Positions 15,405-62,570 of a stretch of 64,000 bases of DNA are shown in pieces. The stretch covers positions 1-64,000 of the forward strand of contig CAUYLG010038402.1 of NCBI GenBank assembly GCA_963573385.1, written 5' to 3'. This stretch comes from Cacajao melanocephalus. Its lineage: Eukaryota > Chordata > Mammalia > Primates > Pitheciidae. The notes beneath the pieces are model-generated. The model was not told the DNA's origin and ran no database searches. It saw only the letters and a list, made by a program, of their open reading frames with translations. Within the stretch, counting starts at the first letter, position 1. Each line of letters begins with the position of its first letter. The translations under genes and the position numbers were made by a program.

Positions 15405-15416
15405 GGTCATATGACC
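15405..15416. promoter_or_regulatory. Perfect 12-bp palindrome with CATATG E-box core
   Basis: GGTCATATGACC is a perfect inverted repeat about 150 bp upstream of the predicted HMOX1 start. It may bind a bHLH or nuclear-receptor dimer. No factor is assigned from sequence alone. Confidence 0.45.
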
Positions 15417-15518
15417 GCTCCCCTCCACCCAGCACTGGCCCGGGGCGGGCTGGGCGCGGGCCCCTGCGGGTGTTGCAACTCCCGGCCAGAAAGTGGGCAT
15501 CAGCTGTTCCGCCAGGCC

Positions 15519-15526
15519 CACGTGAC
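15519..15526. promoter_or_regulatory. CACGTGAC E-box (USF/MLTF-type)
   Basis: The canonical CACGTG followed by AC lies 17 bp upstream of the TATA-like box. A USF/MLTF site at this position is an established feature of the HMOX1 proximal promoter. Confidence 0.75.
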
Positions 15527-15534
15527 CCGCCGAT

Positions 15535-15542
15535 CATAAATG
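15535..15542 (+). promoter_or_regulatory. TATA-like box of HMOX1
   Basis: CATAAATG is the only TATA-like element close upstream of the HMOX1 start codon. It predicts transcription initiation about 30 bp downstream, near 15,566, giving a 5'UTR of about 80 nt with no upstream ATG. Confidence 0.75.
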
Positions 15543-15565
15543 TGACCGGCCGCGGCTCGGCACAG

Positions 15566-15648
15566 TCATCGCCCGCCTCCTCTCAAGCGTCCTCAGCGCC
15601 GCCGCCGCCGCCCGCGGAGCCAGCACGAACGAGCCCAGCACCGGCCGG
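15566..15648 (+). other. HMOX1: HMOX1 5'UTR (approximate start)
   Basis: The start is placed about 30 bp after the TATA-like box. The leader is GC-rich, with a run of GCC triplets before the start codon in the context CGGATGG. The 5' end is inferred, not measured. Confidence 0.6.
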
Positions 15649-26473
<10,825 letters not shown>

Positions 26474-27090
26474 ATGCAGGCCTGCTGGCTCCCAGAGCCA
26501 TGAACTTTGTCCAGTGGAAGGCCTTCTTTCTAGAGAGGGAAATCTCTTGGCTGGCTTCCTTATCTTGGGCACTGGAGGCTTTTGGGGCCTCCAGCCCTCT
26601 CACTGTGTCACTCTCTCTGGAAAGGAGGAAGGAGCCTATGACGTCTTCCCCAATGAAAAGCACATCCAGCCAATGGCCTAATCTTTAGAGTAGGGCAAGA
26701 GGTCTAGCCCTGTCCTTCAGCAACCTCAGTTCCTGCAGCAGAGCCCAGAAGATGCCCCAGAAGTGGCAGCTGTCTCAAACCTCCAGAAGCCATGAGTTTG
26801 AAGTATCCTTGTTGACATGGCCATGACTGCTTTGACCACTTTCCCCGTGGGCCATGGCAATTTTTACATAAACCTGAAAAGATGTTGTGTCTTGTGTTTC
26901 TGTCTTATTTTTGCTGGAGCCACTGTGTTCCCGGCTCAGCCTCAACTGCAATATTTTTGTTGTGTTCTATTGTTTTTATAGCAGGGTGGGGGTGGTTTTT
27001 GAGCAGTATGTGGGTGGGGAGGAAGGGGTTTAAAGGCACTGTGGCCTTGGTCTCTAACTTGTGTGAAATAATAAACAACATTGTCTGATA
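26474..27090 (+). other. HMOX1: HMOX1 3'UTR
   Basis: Unique sequence, free of Alus, follows the stop codon up to the polyadenylation signal. The cleavage point about 15-20 nt after the signal is estimated. Confidence 0.8.
27070..27075 (+). promoter_or_regulatory. HMOX1 AATAAA polyadenylation signal
   Basis: Canonical AATAAA about 600 nt past the stop codon. A T/G-containing stretch (TTGTCTGATAG) follows at the expected cleavage distance. Confidence 0.85.
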
Positions 27091-27798
27091 GTAACTTGAA
27101 GTATTTTTTACGGGCTTTATTATTCTTGGGGAGCTGACCGTTTCCTCACTGGTTTCTCTGTAGGAGAGGTGGTGATGGGGGTTGGCAGGAGCGGGTCTGT
27201 TTGAAAATACGGGAGGTGAGCTTTAAGCAGCTGGTGGCGAATCTTTGTGCCCAACCCTGCTTGATGCCAGACTCGCCTTTATGGGAGGATGGGGTTGCCC
27301 CATTTGGCTGAAATGACCAGATTCCGGGGCAAAATTTGTATTTTCTCTTCAGTAACTATTAGGGACTGGAGTTAAATTCTTGGGTTCAAATTCCTGCTAC
27401 ACCATTTTGAGATTAGTCACTTAACCTCTAGGGTTCTATTTTACCACTGGTGACATGAATATAATAATACCTAACTCACCTGTCTGTCCTGAGAAGCAAA
27501 TGACATGCATGTGAAATGCCAACACCATACGCTGTTAGCTCCTATGATGCAAAGAAGGAGACCAGTGTTTTGTGATTCTTGTACTGTGGGAGTCAGCTCA
27601 TCTATGTCATCTCTATGTTGAGGGGGTGTCACCACTATTTGAGGGTCAGGATGGATTTCACTGAGGTCTGTCCAGCTCTAAAACCCAAGCCCTTTCTACG
27701 GCCCTAAGTCAAGAAAATACTCAATATGTAGTCTCCCAATCTGGGAGAGTGAAAAACCTTTCACTGAAGGTATCCTGGGCAGAGCATGGGACAAGATG

Positions 27799-28706
<908 letters not shown>

Positions 28707-29078
28707 AAGGTGTTTCTTTATATGACTAGTACCTGAGGACTGGGAGTCAGGAGACCTTTGTTCCTAGTCTGACTATGCCACTTCAAGGCTCATTTTGTTC
28801 ACTGGTAAAATGAGAATAATACACATACCTCTCAAAGCTGGTGGGAGGATCCAGTGGTGTCCAAACACCAGTCTATACGTGGTGGGATCAGAATTACTTG
28901 GAGATACTTAACCTCGGAATCCAGGGCTCCACACAGAGAGATCCTAATTCTGGAGACCTGGGATGGGGCTCTAGAATCGGTATTTATGAAAAGTGCCTTA
29001 GGAGATTCCAATGTGCACCCAGGGCCAGGAGCACGTATGGGCACGTATGCAAAGCATAGGCATTCAAATCACAAGGGA

Positions 29079-29437
<359 letters not shown>

Positions 29438-29566
29438 CTATTCATTGTACTGAAAAAGAAAGGAAGGAAGAGGGGAGAGAGAGAGAAACTATCTCAAATT
29501 CTATTAATAGGAGAATGGCGGAATGATTTTTTCCCATCAATTTTTGAACAAAGCCAGACACTAGTT

Positions 29567-29702
29567 TTCTTTTTTTTTTTTTAAATAAAGATAGGGTTTC
29601 ACCATGATGGCCAGGCTGGTCTTGAACTCCTGACCTCGGGTGATCCACCCACCTCAGCCTCCCAAAATGCTAGGATTACAGGCTTGAGCCACCGTGCCCG
29701 GC
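29567..29702 (-). mobile_element. 5'-truncated Alu with target-site duplication
   Basis: A right arm only, flanked by CCAGACACTAGTT at 29554 and 29703. Confidence 0.88.
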
Positions 29703-29834
29703 CCAGACACTAGTTAAAGTGGTAAGGACAGATTTTAATCAGTAATGACTACTGCAGTAGGGAAAAGAGTCCAGTATGAACTAAACTCAGCTTTAATTTG
29801 TACAGAGGTGAATGGGTATTTTAAAAGGAGGTTG

Positions 29835-30030
29835 ACCAGAGTGGGCAATATGGTAAAACCCCATCTCTACAAATGAATAAATAAAGTAGCTGGGTGTAGT
29901 GGTGAAGTTGAGGTGGGAGGATCACATGAGCCTGGAAGGTCAAGGCTGCAGTGAGCTGTGATCGCACCACTGCACTCCAGCATTGGCAACAGAGTGAGAC
30001 CGTGTCTCAAAAAAATACAAAATAAAAAAA
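29835..30030 (+). mobile_element. Alu fragment
   Basis: GAGTGGGCAATATGGTAAAACC to CGTGTCTCAAAAAAATAC, diverged. Confidence 0.8.
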
Positions 30031-30336
30031 AGGAAGATTGAGGGAGGAAGGTGTGGGCAAGTGATTAATAGAGTCAGCGAAGTGAAAAATTACAAAAGGT
30101 TAGTCAGTGTAAATGCAGTGAGGCTAGCTGTGTCTGCCAGTTGGCAATGATCAAAGTTAGAATTTTTGTCTCCCATAGAGACTAGGAGACAGGGGTCACA
30201 TCGTCAGTGGTTGCCTGGAATGAACGGTAAACATTTATTATTGAGTTTTCTCAGGCAGGCACCTTAGCGGGGGCTGGCTAGAGTCATTTTAGAGATGTTA
30301 GCAGCTGTTAGAAATGGTTAGTGTTTGTTTAAGACT

Positions 30337-30939
<603 letters not shown>

Positions 30940-31016
30940 AGATGGAACCTGGCTAGAGTTCTGTCAAGGATTGTCACCACAGTACCTAAAATCAAGTAGC
31001 TGTTAAACAGAATGAG

Positions 31017-31315
31017 GCCAGGCATGGTGGCTCATGCCTGTAATTCCAGCACTTTGGGAGGCGAGGCCAGCGGATCACTTGAGGCCAGGAGTTCGAGACC
31101 AGTGTGGGCCACATGGTGAAACCCTGTCTCTACTAAAAATACAACAATTAGCTGGGTGTAGTGGTGGGCACCTGTAATCTCAGCTACTCAGGAGGCTGAG
31201 GCAGAATTGCTTCAACCCAGGAGGCGGAGGTTGCAGTGAGCTGAGATCGCGCCACTGCACTCCATGCTGGGCGACAGAGTCTCACTCTGTCTCAATAAAT
31301 AAGTAAACAAATAAA
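31017..31315 (+). mobile_element. Alu
   Basis: GGCCAGGCATGGTGGCTCATG to CTCAATAAATAAGTAAACAAA. Confidence 0.92.
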
Positions 31316-31600
31316 CGCAGTGTGTTACGGAGCGAGAACCTGGGTCGGGGACGTGGGTGAACCGCGTGGGAATCGCCCTGTCCCGCCACCAGCTGGAGGA
31401 CAGGGCTCCTAAGAGCCTCAGGCCAGAGGATCGGCCCCAACACGGGCAAGCGGATACTCCTCAGGGCACGGTCTCCCACGGCGCAATGGGCACCTGGACC
31501 CAATCATTTCTGAACTTTCTAGTTTTTTCTCCCTATGGCTATGAAAAGGGTCATTTTTTTTTCATGAGATTTTAAAAGAAGGCTTAAGAAAAGCACGCAG

Positions 31601-32069
31601 GCCCGGCCCAGTGACTCACGTCAGGAATCCCAGTGCTTTGGGACGCGAAGGCGGGAGAGTCACTTGAGAGAAGGGGTCTGAGACCTGGGCAAGACGGTGG
31701 GACTCCGTCTTGACCAAATATCTTAAGAAAATCACGGACGCCAGGGCGGGCGTGGTGGCTCACGCCTGTAATCCAAGCACTTTGGAGGCCAAGGCGGGCG
31801 GATCACCTGAGGTCGGGAGTTCAAGACCAGCCTGACCAATATGGTGAGACCCCCGTCTTTAAAAAAAAATAAAAAAATAAAAAATAAAAAAAAAAAAGAA
31901 AGAAAATCACGCACGCCTGTGGTTCCGGCTACACCGGAGGCTGAGACGGAAGGATCATTTGAGCCCAAGAGATCGAGGCTACGTTGAGCCGTGATCGCGC
32001 CACTGCACTCCCTCCTCGGCGACAGAGCCAGACCATGCCTTAAGGAAAAAAGAAAAGAAAAGAAAAGCA
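31601..32069 (+). mobile_element. Monomeric Alu plus Alu upstream of the MCM5 promoter
   Basis: 31601-31735 is a monomer. 31743-32069 is a dimer with an expanded A-rich linker. The GC-rich promoter begins directly after it. Confidence 0.85.
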
Positions 32070-32153
32070 TATAAAGGCGCTATCCGCCAGCCCGCCCCTC
32101 CGCCATCTTTAGCCCGCCCTGTCCTGAGCTGCCGCTTCCTTCCCAGTCAGAAC

Positions 32154-32165
32154 TTTCGCGCCAAA
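32154..32165. promoter_or_regulatory. E2F site upstream of MCM5
   Basis: TTTCGCGCCAAA is a textbook E2F site. MCM genes are known E2F targets switched on at G1/S. Confidence 0.85.
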
Positions 32166-32219
32166 TTGTTCCACACACAAAATGGAGCCCGGAAGGAGGC
32201 GAGGTCTTGCTCCTTGCAG

Positions 32220-32308
32220 CCAATCATCTTCGGCAGCCAATCCGCGAGGCGGAGCGGGAGGGGCACAGAACGGTCCAATCGCTGGTCGCAGGGCTCCGGC
32301 GAACCAAT
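32220..32308 (+). promoter_or_regulatory. Four CCAAT boxes (NF-Y) of MCM5
   Basis: CCAAT occurs at 32220, 32237, 32275 and 32304, all on the + strand, between two E2F sites. Multiple CCAAT boxes with E2F sites are typical of TATA-less cell-cycle promoters. Confidence 0.8.
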
Positions 32309-32348
32309 GGGAGCGCAGCAGCCGCGGCGTCCGAACACCGCCTCTAGA

Positions 32349-32361
32349 TTTTCCCGCGAAA
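32349..32361. promoter_or_regulatory. Proximal E2F site of MCM5
   Basis: TTTTCCCGCGAAA is a near-palindromic E2F site (TTTCCCGCGAAA core) placed just before the predicted start of transcription. Confidence 0.85.
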
Positions 32362-32365
32362 GTCG

Positions 32366-32422
32366 GCGACTGAACGTGGAGGGTCTTGTCTCGCCTGATT
32401 TGTCAAGTGCGGGAAACCAGAG
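32366..32422 (+). other. MCM5: MCM5 exon 1, non-coding (approximate start)
   Basis: A GTGAGG donor at 32423 follows ACCAGAG. The coding exon begins after an acceptor at about 32,637 (CCATGCCAG), leaving GCGCAGTC ahead of the start codon. The short leader has no ATG. The 5' end is a guess based on the E2F/CCAAT block. Confidence 0.6.
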
Positions 32423-32480
32423 GTGAGGCCAGTGGGACTGGGGACTGGAGTCCACCAGGCATCTGCATTTCGGGGTGTAG

Positions 32481-53905
<21,425 letters not shown>

Positions 53906-54150
53906 GTTGTGGCCTCACTGGACTCGTGGACTTGCCCACGCCTCAGGCCCCTCCTGCCACTGTCTGCCATTGAGAATGCTGCTTTGTTTTCTGCCGCCCC
54001 ACTGCTGTCCTCGAACTTCCCACACACCCTCCTTTCTGCCCCAGAGGGAGGAGCTGTAGTGTCCTGCCGCCTCCGGGTCACTGCCTCCAGCGCAGTTCTG
54101 AGAAGTGTGCTTTTGGCATCTGTTAATAATAAAGCCACAGTGTGTTCGGG
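53906..54150 (+). other. MCM5: MCM5 3'UTR
   Basis: A short 3'UTR of about 245 nt with no repeats, ending about 15-20 nt past the AATAAA. Confidence 0.75.
54128..54133 (+). promoter_or_regulatory. MCM5 AATAAA polyadenylation signal
   Basis: AATAAA within TTAATAATAAAGCC, followed by a GT-rich downstream element (CAGTGTGTTCGGG). Confidence 0.85.
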
Positions 54151-54239
54151 TATCTGTGGGTTTCCTAAAGCCTCCATCAGGAGGTTTCCTGTCACCTCCA
54201 TTGTGCCCTCATGGCAGGGTAAGTGTGGGGGAACAGGGT

Positions 54240-54790
54240 CTGGAGCCAGACAGACCTGGGTGTCTGACTTGGATCTGCCACTAAGACTTCTGGTCAAGTC
54301 ATGTGACTTTAGTGCTCTGTTTCTGAATCTGTTTAATGGGGCTCATAAAGCCAGTCCCTTGATGCTGAGAATCCAGTGAGATCCAGGGAGTGGGGAAGTG
54401 CTTCGCAAAGTGTGTGAGTTTGATCCACCTCACCTGTTCCCTGGCAACTTATTGGAGGGCAGAGAGGGGGTACGGCAGTTAGACTGCCTGAGTTCGTTGA
54501 ACCTTTCCGTGTCTTAGTTTCCTCATCTGTAAGCAGGCTGACACTAGCACCTGCTTCACAGGGTTGTGCTTAGGGTCAGTGAGCAGCGGTTAGTGAAGTG
54601 AGTGTAGTGGCCCACCAGGCAGGAACTGGGACTCCAGCCAGTTATTCTGTCGTGGGCCACGTGTAACTGTGTGGCCTTGGGCGAGACAGTTCACTCTCCT
54701 GTGCTCGAGTTTATGAGTAAACTGGCGAGGGGGTATTCCTCACCCTGAGTTGTGAGGATTGAATGACAGAAGGCACTAGTGATAGCAGTG
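54240..54790 (-). mobile_element. MIR remnants downstream of MCM5
   Basis: Three successive segments with the GTGACTT/CTCATCTGTAA-type MIR core at about 54,290-54,400, 54,500-54,600 and 54,660-54,780. Confidence 0.55.
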
Positions 54791-54896
54791 TTGGAGGAAA
54801 GAGTGTCACCAGTGCCTTGTTCACTTTGCCTAACTTCAGAAAGTCGCTCTGAGATGGTATGTTTTGTTTTTAAAAAAGCTAGGATTCATAACATTA

Positions 54897-55212
<316 letters not shown>

Positions 55213-57666
55213 AATGAAATAAAATATTTGATATTTAAAATACATTCAGAAATATAAGGTGTCAAGCAAAACATGAATTTGGAAATCTGTGAAACTTTCT
55301 AATTATTAGATAAGGTATTTAGAAGTAATTGCCATGTAAAAATGACACGAAGAGCTTGAAGTAAGATTATCTGATTTTTCTAAAAATACAAGAAAGCTTG
55401 GTGCATCTATCTGCATGGTCATTGTTGAATCACAAGTGTACTTTTGTGCAGAAAATTCCTGCAGCTCAAAGCCCTTTCTGACTCCATACTGTTCCGGGAA
55501 ATGGAGAGATGAGAGGAGCTAAATCGGCTTTCCTCTGACTCACTCATGTTCAAAGCCCGTTTCTTTTCTGATAATTTTGAGAGTGTCTGGAACAGCTTTT
55601 GTTTTCTTGGTGAGATGGCAACCTTACTGGGTGCGCCGTGGGTTTTGCGTTCAGGGCTGCATCTCCGGTTCCCGCTAGCCTTTCATCTTGTTCAGGTGGG
55701 GATTTGCATTCATCTCAGGCCTAAGGTCCTTCCGTCCTGCTTGTTCATGGAGTGTGGGACTCGCATGAGCTTCACCCTGCAGCGGTAGCTGCATTGCTGG
55801 TGGCTTCTCCACCTGTGTGGTGGGTTGTGCTGCTATGGTCACCTCTGTTTTACAGGTGGGGAAACTGAGGCTCAGAGAGGCAAGTGTCACAGGGAGTGCA
55901 GGGTCAGGCTTCAAACTTGGTGGCTCCGAACCCCACCCATGTCACCTTTTTCTGGAACATTCTCTCTGGGCAGTCCCTGACCCCGGCCTTGGGATGCTGG
56001 GCAGAGACAGTCCTGGCCTGGGGGAGGCAGGTGCCAGTCAGGCTGGGGAGACTGAGTCTGCCTGGTGACTGTTCCCTGGGGTAGGAGGCCTGACTGTCAG
56101 GCACAGGACTGAGAGGCCAAGGGGGCCCAGCTGGCTTGGCTGTGGTGGGTGGGGTGGGGCTCATTGGAGGAGCAGTTGTGCTCAGAACATGCCAGCCTCC
56201 TTCCAGTCAGGGCAGCAGCATGAAGAGAGGCCCGGGGCCAGGGAAACACCTGCTTGTTTGGGGACGCAAAGGCTGAAGGGAAACCCTGAAAGGAGGCCAG
56301 CAGAGCCAGCCTCTAGGAAGAGTTGGGAGGCCAGGAGAGGGGAGCACTTAGACGGCGAGTAATAGTGGGGGCTGGGCCTAGTGGAATCTCCAGGCCTGCC
56401 TCCGTGACACCTGGAGAGGCAGGAGTGTGGTGGGGACTGGGTTCCAGAGCTGCTGCTGCCACTCAGGGTGGCTGAGCTCTTCACTCCCCTATGACCTGGC
56501 TCCCCTAGGCCTGTCTTCTCAGATCTGTCCCTACCCCTGCCCGCTACAGGCTGCAGCCCAGTGGACATTTCTCTCTGCCAGGCAAGTCACATCACCCCTC
56601 AGCTTCCTTTCATCTGTAGAAAGGGCACAGCAGTACAGTAGCCCTTCCGTCCTGAGGTGGCTATGGGGATTAATTGAGGGGGTAGACCTCGGAGCAGCTA
56701 GGCCTGGCCCCAGGGAGGTGCTCCTGGGAAGGACTGGGCGCCTGTGGTTTTCTCTGCCTCACAGCCTCTGCCATCTTGAGTTTCAGCTTTTCATTCCTTC
56801 ATGTACGCAGAGGCAGAGCCTCTCCTGCTGTGTTCTCTGCCCCACTCTACTCCTGGCTGCATGCGTCCCTTAACTTCTCTTCACACTGAGAGAGCCCCAC
56901 CACCCCTTCTCCAGTTCCAGGTCTGGGAAGGAGAGAGCATTCGAGCTTGCTCCTGATGGAGTCCTTTTACCTGGTTTCTCTCTCCATTCATGGATACCAC
57001 CTCTGTGATGATTTGGGAACTAAGACCATGTTGCCGGTACTTATATGTGACCTAATTTACACCCATTGTGGGTCACTGGTGTCAGACGGGAAGCCCAAGC
57101 AGCTATCGCTGAGGAGGATACACATGCTAACTACAAGATCTTCACCAGACCTGTGAACTTCCAGCCACCAGAGCCAAAGTCAGAGCACAGGGACTTAAAA
57201 ACCCAGTATTAGAAAATGTAGCAAAAACTAGGTCCAATGTAGGTTTTTCTTTGTTAGAAATAAAGATGGCCTATGCTTGAAGTGTGTTATTTAGAGAGTG
57301 TTTATAAAGAGCAGCCTAAAACCCCATTCTCCTGCCTAGAAGCAACAAAATTACAAAAATGTTGAATTTTAAAAATGCAAAAGTTAAGCATTCCAAACAC
57401 CAGCTCATGGAAGAAGGTTTTATGTTTTTGGGTGTTGTAACTATTTTTCATAGGTGTTTAAACATGAAGATGCCTGTTTGGTATTTAACATGTTTAATTC
57501 GGAGTGTCAAGTCTGGATGAACCAAGTTATTTATTTTAAAACATGCTGTGGCCAACGAGTACATTAAAATGGTTTTCAATCTGACTCCGGTAATATGTAG
57601 ATCAAAAGCAAGCATTTTTTACTAAAAATATGAGGCAATAAAGCACAGTGGTTAAGAACAGGGACT

Positions 57667-58058
<392 letters not shown>

Positions 58059-58171
58059 CCAAAAATTGAAAATTTCTAATTTGCCTTCAAGATTGTTTTG
58101 GGCCCGGAGATTCTAATATTCTCTCCTGCCATTCCTCCTCATCCCTCCCACCCTTGTCTTTTGTTCTTACT

Positions 58172-58485
<314 letters not shown>

Positions 58486-60589
58486 TAGAGAACCAGCTCA
58501 GCCCAGTGCTTCTCAGCCTGTATGCCTCAATTCTGGAGCAAGACTTTTGGGCTCCATGCTTCATAGCTTTGGAATATATTACCATCTCCAAATCTCAGTT
58601 TCTGTGTCTGTAAAATGGGTCAGGCTTTTCTGGTGATAATACTGAAAGTCTTGCATCCCAGGAAACCCTTCAGCCCTAGGCACACCTGTTGGTCACCCCA
58701 AAAATGGGGGAAATGAAAGCCCGCGTGAAAGAGTTGTGGCCAGGTTGAGGTGAATGGTGTGCACTGGTTACTGAGCATGGTACCTTTCAGGGGCCTGCAG
58801 AGAACGGGAGAGAAAATTACTGCTCCTTACACAGAGTGACAGAGTCCATGGCCTGAGTATGATGTCTAAGGCCACCACTTCCAGCTGTGTGCCCTGAGTT
58901 TACTTCATCTTCCTGGGTCTCTGTTCCCCCAGGTGTTGTGCCTGCTGGGCAGGGGTGCCTGTGGTTCATCATCATGTGGCTCAAAAGGTGTCAAGAGCTT
59001 CTGAACACTTAATGCTTATTTTGGGTCTGGAGCCCCAAAACCAACCAATGGGGACTTTTTTTTGGTCGTATTTCCATGCAGGACACAGAAGGACCAATGG
59101 GGACTCTTACCTTGTCTCTAGCCTTGGTCCTTTTATAAAAAAAATAACCCGAAGAATCAGATTTTTGGGATGAAAGAGGGCACTCTTCTCCAGCTCTTCC
59201 ACGGGTGCAAGGAGGACAGTGTTCATGAGGGGGCGCCAGAGTACCAGGCCCTGGGCCGCAGCCTCCACACACGCCGGGCCTGGCCTGTGGGGCCAGCTCT
59301 CCAGGCGCTCCCAGGGACTTCCTGGCCTCCTACCCTGGGAATCCGGAAACTCCCTGGCTTAGACTCAGCACCCCAGACGCTGCCTGGAAGATCCTCTGGC
59401 TGCGGGCATTCACCACTGGCTTTGTTTGGACAAAGGCTTTGCTGCGTGCCAGACCCTGGGGGATGCCTGAGTTATCATCATGCTCCAGGGGAAGTGGCTA
59501 TCCTCATCCTGTGTTACACACTAGGAAACTGAGGCACAGAAACGCATGGAGCTAGGGTCCAAACCCAGGGGCATCTAACCCCTAAATCTGCCGGCCGTCT
59601 CTGAGAACCAGTGTGGATCTCAGAGTGACTGTAATAATCTTGGAGGCTTAGAATGCTAGAGTCATAGAAATATTCAGATCACATATACAAATTATTTTTT
59701 GCATAGGTGGTGTATGGGTGAAAAGACAAAAGTAAAACCAGTCCCCCTTCTCTCTGACCATCCCCAGGTACTCTGGAGGTGACCACAGTGATAGTTTCTT
59801 GGGTCTTCTCTTCTGATATAGACTCATCAAATCGTAGAATTAGATGGGATTTCTGGATGACTTGGTCTCTGGGACCCATCAGCTTCTAGCACCCAGCCCT
59901 CAGGTGCCCACTGCCATCACTGTCACAGCCTTGGGTGAGTTTCAGGATTTTGAGGATCTTTTTTTCTCCTGGAGCCCCCCACCAGCTTCAGGCCCAGCCA
60001 CTCCTTTAGACGGGGTTGGTGGTGTTTAAGGGGCTGTTATCTCCAGTGACAGCGAGGCCTGCATCCAGCCTCCAGACTTCAGTTCCTCTGTGCCTCCCCT
60101 CCTCCAGCGGGGTCCTTCTCTCAGAAACACCCTGCCTGCTCCTGGTAGGAACCCACTTTCCTCAATCCTGAGGAGGAAAGAGCAGAAGTGCCCAGAGCCG
60201 TGGGGTGGGCATCAGGCTGCAGTGGCTGGACTCGCTTCCCCATGAGATTGCCGTGCAAGAAGGGTTCACGCTGGTGGGCCCACCCCCTGGGAAGATAAAG
60301 GCTCCAAACCCAGAAGATACGTGTTTGATGGCAGGTCATCCGTAGCATGGATATCTGCTATATCAGAAACCTTTCGTGATCTCCAGGGCCAGGGCAGGGG
60401 CCCTCTTGGGGCACCCCCTCCTCTGCCAAAGCTTTAGTCTGGCTGGATTATAATTTTCTCCCATCTACCTGCTTCCCCATCAGAAGGTGTGCTCTGGGAG
60501 GGCAGCACTCTTCCCCATGCTCAGCACAGAACAACACACTCCCTGCAAATGACACACTTGAGCCCAATACCTTTCACCCAAATCCACAG

Positions 60590-60880
60590 TTCCCCGCTTC
60601 TGTGCCCATTGAAGATTATGTATCTTATGTTAGCCACGTGACACACTCTGGCCCTTTAAGAACTAGGGCACAATTCCTCTAACTTCCTGTCCTCCAAGCA
60701 GCAGGAGTAGGGAAATTTCCATAGGTTCCTGGGGGAGGACAACGCAAAGCAGAGCCCCATCCACACTCCTGCAATGGACATGTTGCAGGGATGAGAAATA
60801 CACTTTTGTTGTTTTACGCTGCTGAGATTCGGGGGTTACTCAGTTTAAGCTCATCTATCCTGACTGATACACATCAGGAA
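60590..60880 (+). mobile_element. Possible old LTR or DNA-element remnant
   Basis: TTTTGTTGTTTTACGCTGCTGAG...CATCTATCCTGACTGATACA resembles the 3' end of an old interspersed repeat. The family is not resolved. Confidence 0.4.
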
Positions 60881-60909
60881 AATGGGGATACTGACAACAA
60901 TTTTGCCTT

Positions 60910-61268
<359 letters not shown>

Positions 61269-62288
61269 TAATAGGGGACACTCAGCATGGCACCCTCTTG
61301 CTTTATGCCTGGTGATGGGTCTAATCTCGGGTCAGTGCCTTTCCGCAGAAGGAACGTGGTGGCATTTGTTCATTCATCCGTGTGTGTCATGGAGATGACA
61401 GTATCTATAATATAGGGTGAGGTGAGCATTAAACGTGTAAATATATGTAGAACTCTTAGCCTGTTATATTCTCTATGAGTTTCTATTATTGATACTTTTA
61501 GTTCATTCAACTAAATTTACCAAGCATTTGCAGATTTCCGGGACACTGGAAATACAGAGAACAAAGCATGTTTCTTCCTGCTTGGGGGAGAAAGATCCAG
61601 AAAGAATGTCAGTGCCAACATGAAGAGCCTTGTGAGAGAGAACAAGTGCTCTGGGATATTTCAAGAGATGGGACCCCATGGAGGCCTGGTGTGTGGGTAC
61701 CAGGGCGGTCTTGTGCTTTGAGATGAAGCTGGCGGGGGCTAGCTGGGAGTGTGGGTGGGAGGCATCAGTTACGTAAGCCCCTCAGCCTGGGAGCCCAAGT
61801 ACTGTGTGACGGTTCCGTTCACACCCCCACACAGAACGTGCTCCACATCAGTAGAGCAGAGCAGGGAGGAGAAGCACCAGAGAGCCTCTGCATGGAGTCT
61901 GGAAGCATCTCCCCCACCTTCCCTGGGGAGGAAGACAAGGGCCCAGACTTCACACCAGCCCCTGGAGTCCGGTGAATAATTCTCAGTTGCCATCTAGTCC
62001 TTGGCCCTGGGTATCTGCTTAGCCCCTGCCTCAAGCCCAGCCTGGTCCAGCCTCATCTGGCTCTGCGGGGGGTGGTGAGAGGCTGGAGGAGAGTGGAGGG
62101 GTCTGGGATTGGGGCCAGGCAGCACTGTGTGAGGCCAGAGGTGGCAACTCCTAAAGGGAGAGCAGGAAATCAGGCACTCAGGAGAGCGGGGAGGGTGAGG
62201 GTTGCTGGGGGCAGGTGTCTCTGGGGGCAGATGGTGGAGCCCAAATGAACCCCCTAGGTTGTCTGTCCTATCACCCTTGATCCTCTTT

Positions 62289-62570
62289 GTTTTTTGAGAC
62301 AGGGTCTGACTCTTGCTCAGGCTGGAGTGCAGTAACGCCTCACTGCACCTTCAACCTCTTGGGCTCAAGGGATTCTCCCACTTCAGCTCTGAGAGTAGCT
62401 GGGACTACAGGTATGCACCACCATGCCTGGCTTATTTCTTAATGTTCTTGTAGAGATGGGGTCTTGCTACATTGCCCAGGCTGGCCTCAAACTTGAGGGC
62501 TCAAAGTGATCTTCCTGCTTCCACCTCCCAAGTGTTGAGACTATAGATGTGAGCCAGTGGGCATGGCCCC
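62289..62570 (-). mobile_element. Alu (J-like)
   Basis: Inverted diverged dimer from TTTTTTGAGACAGGGTC to CAGTGGGCATGGCC. Confidence 0.88.
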
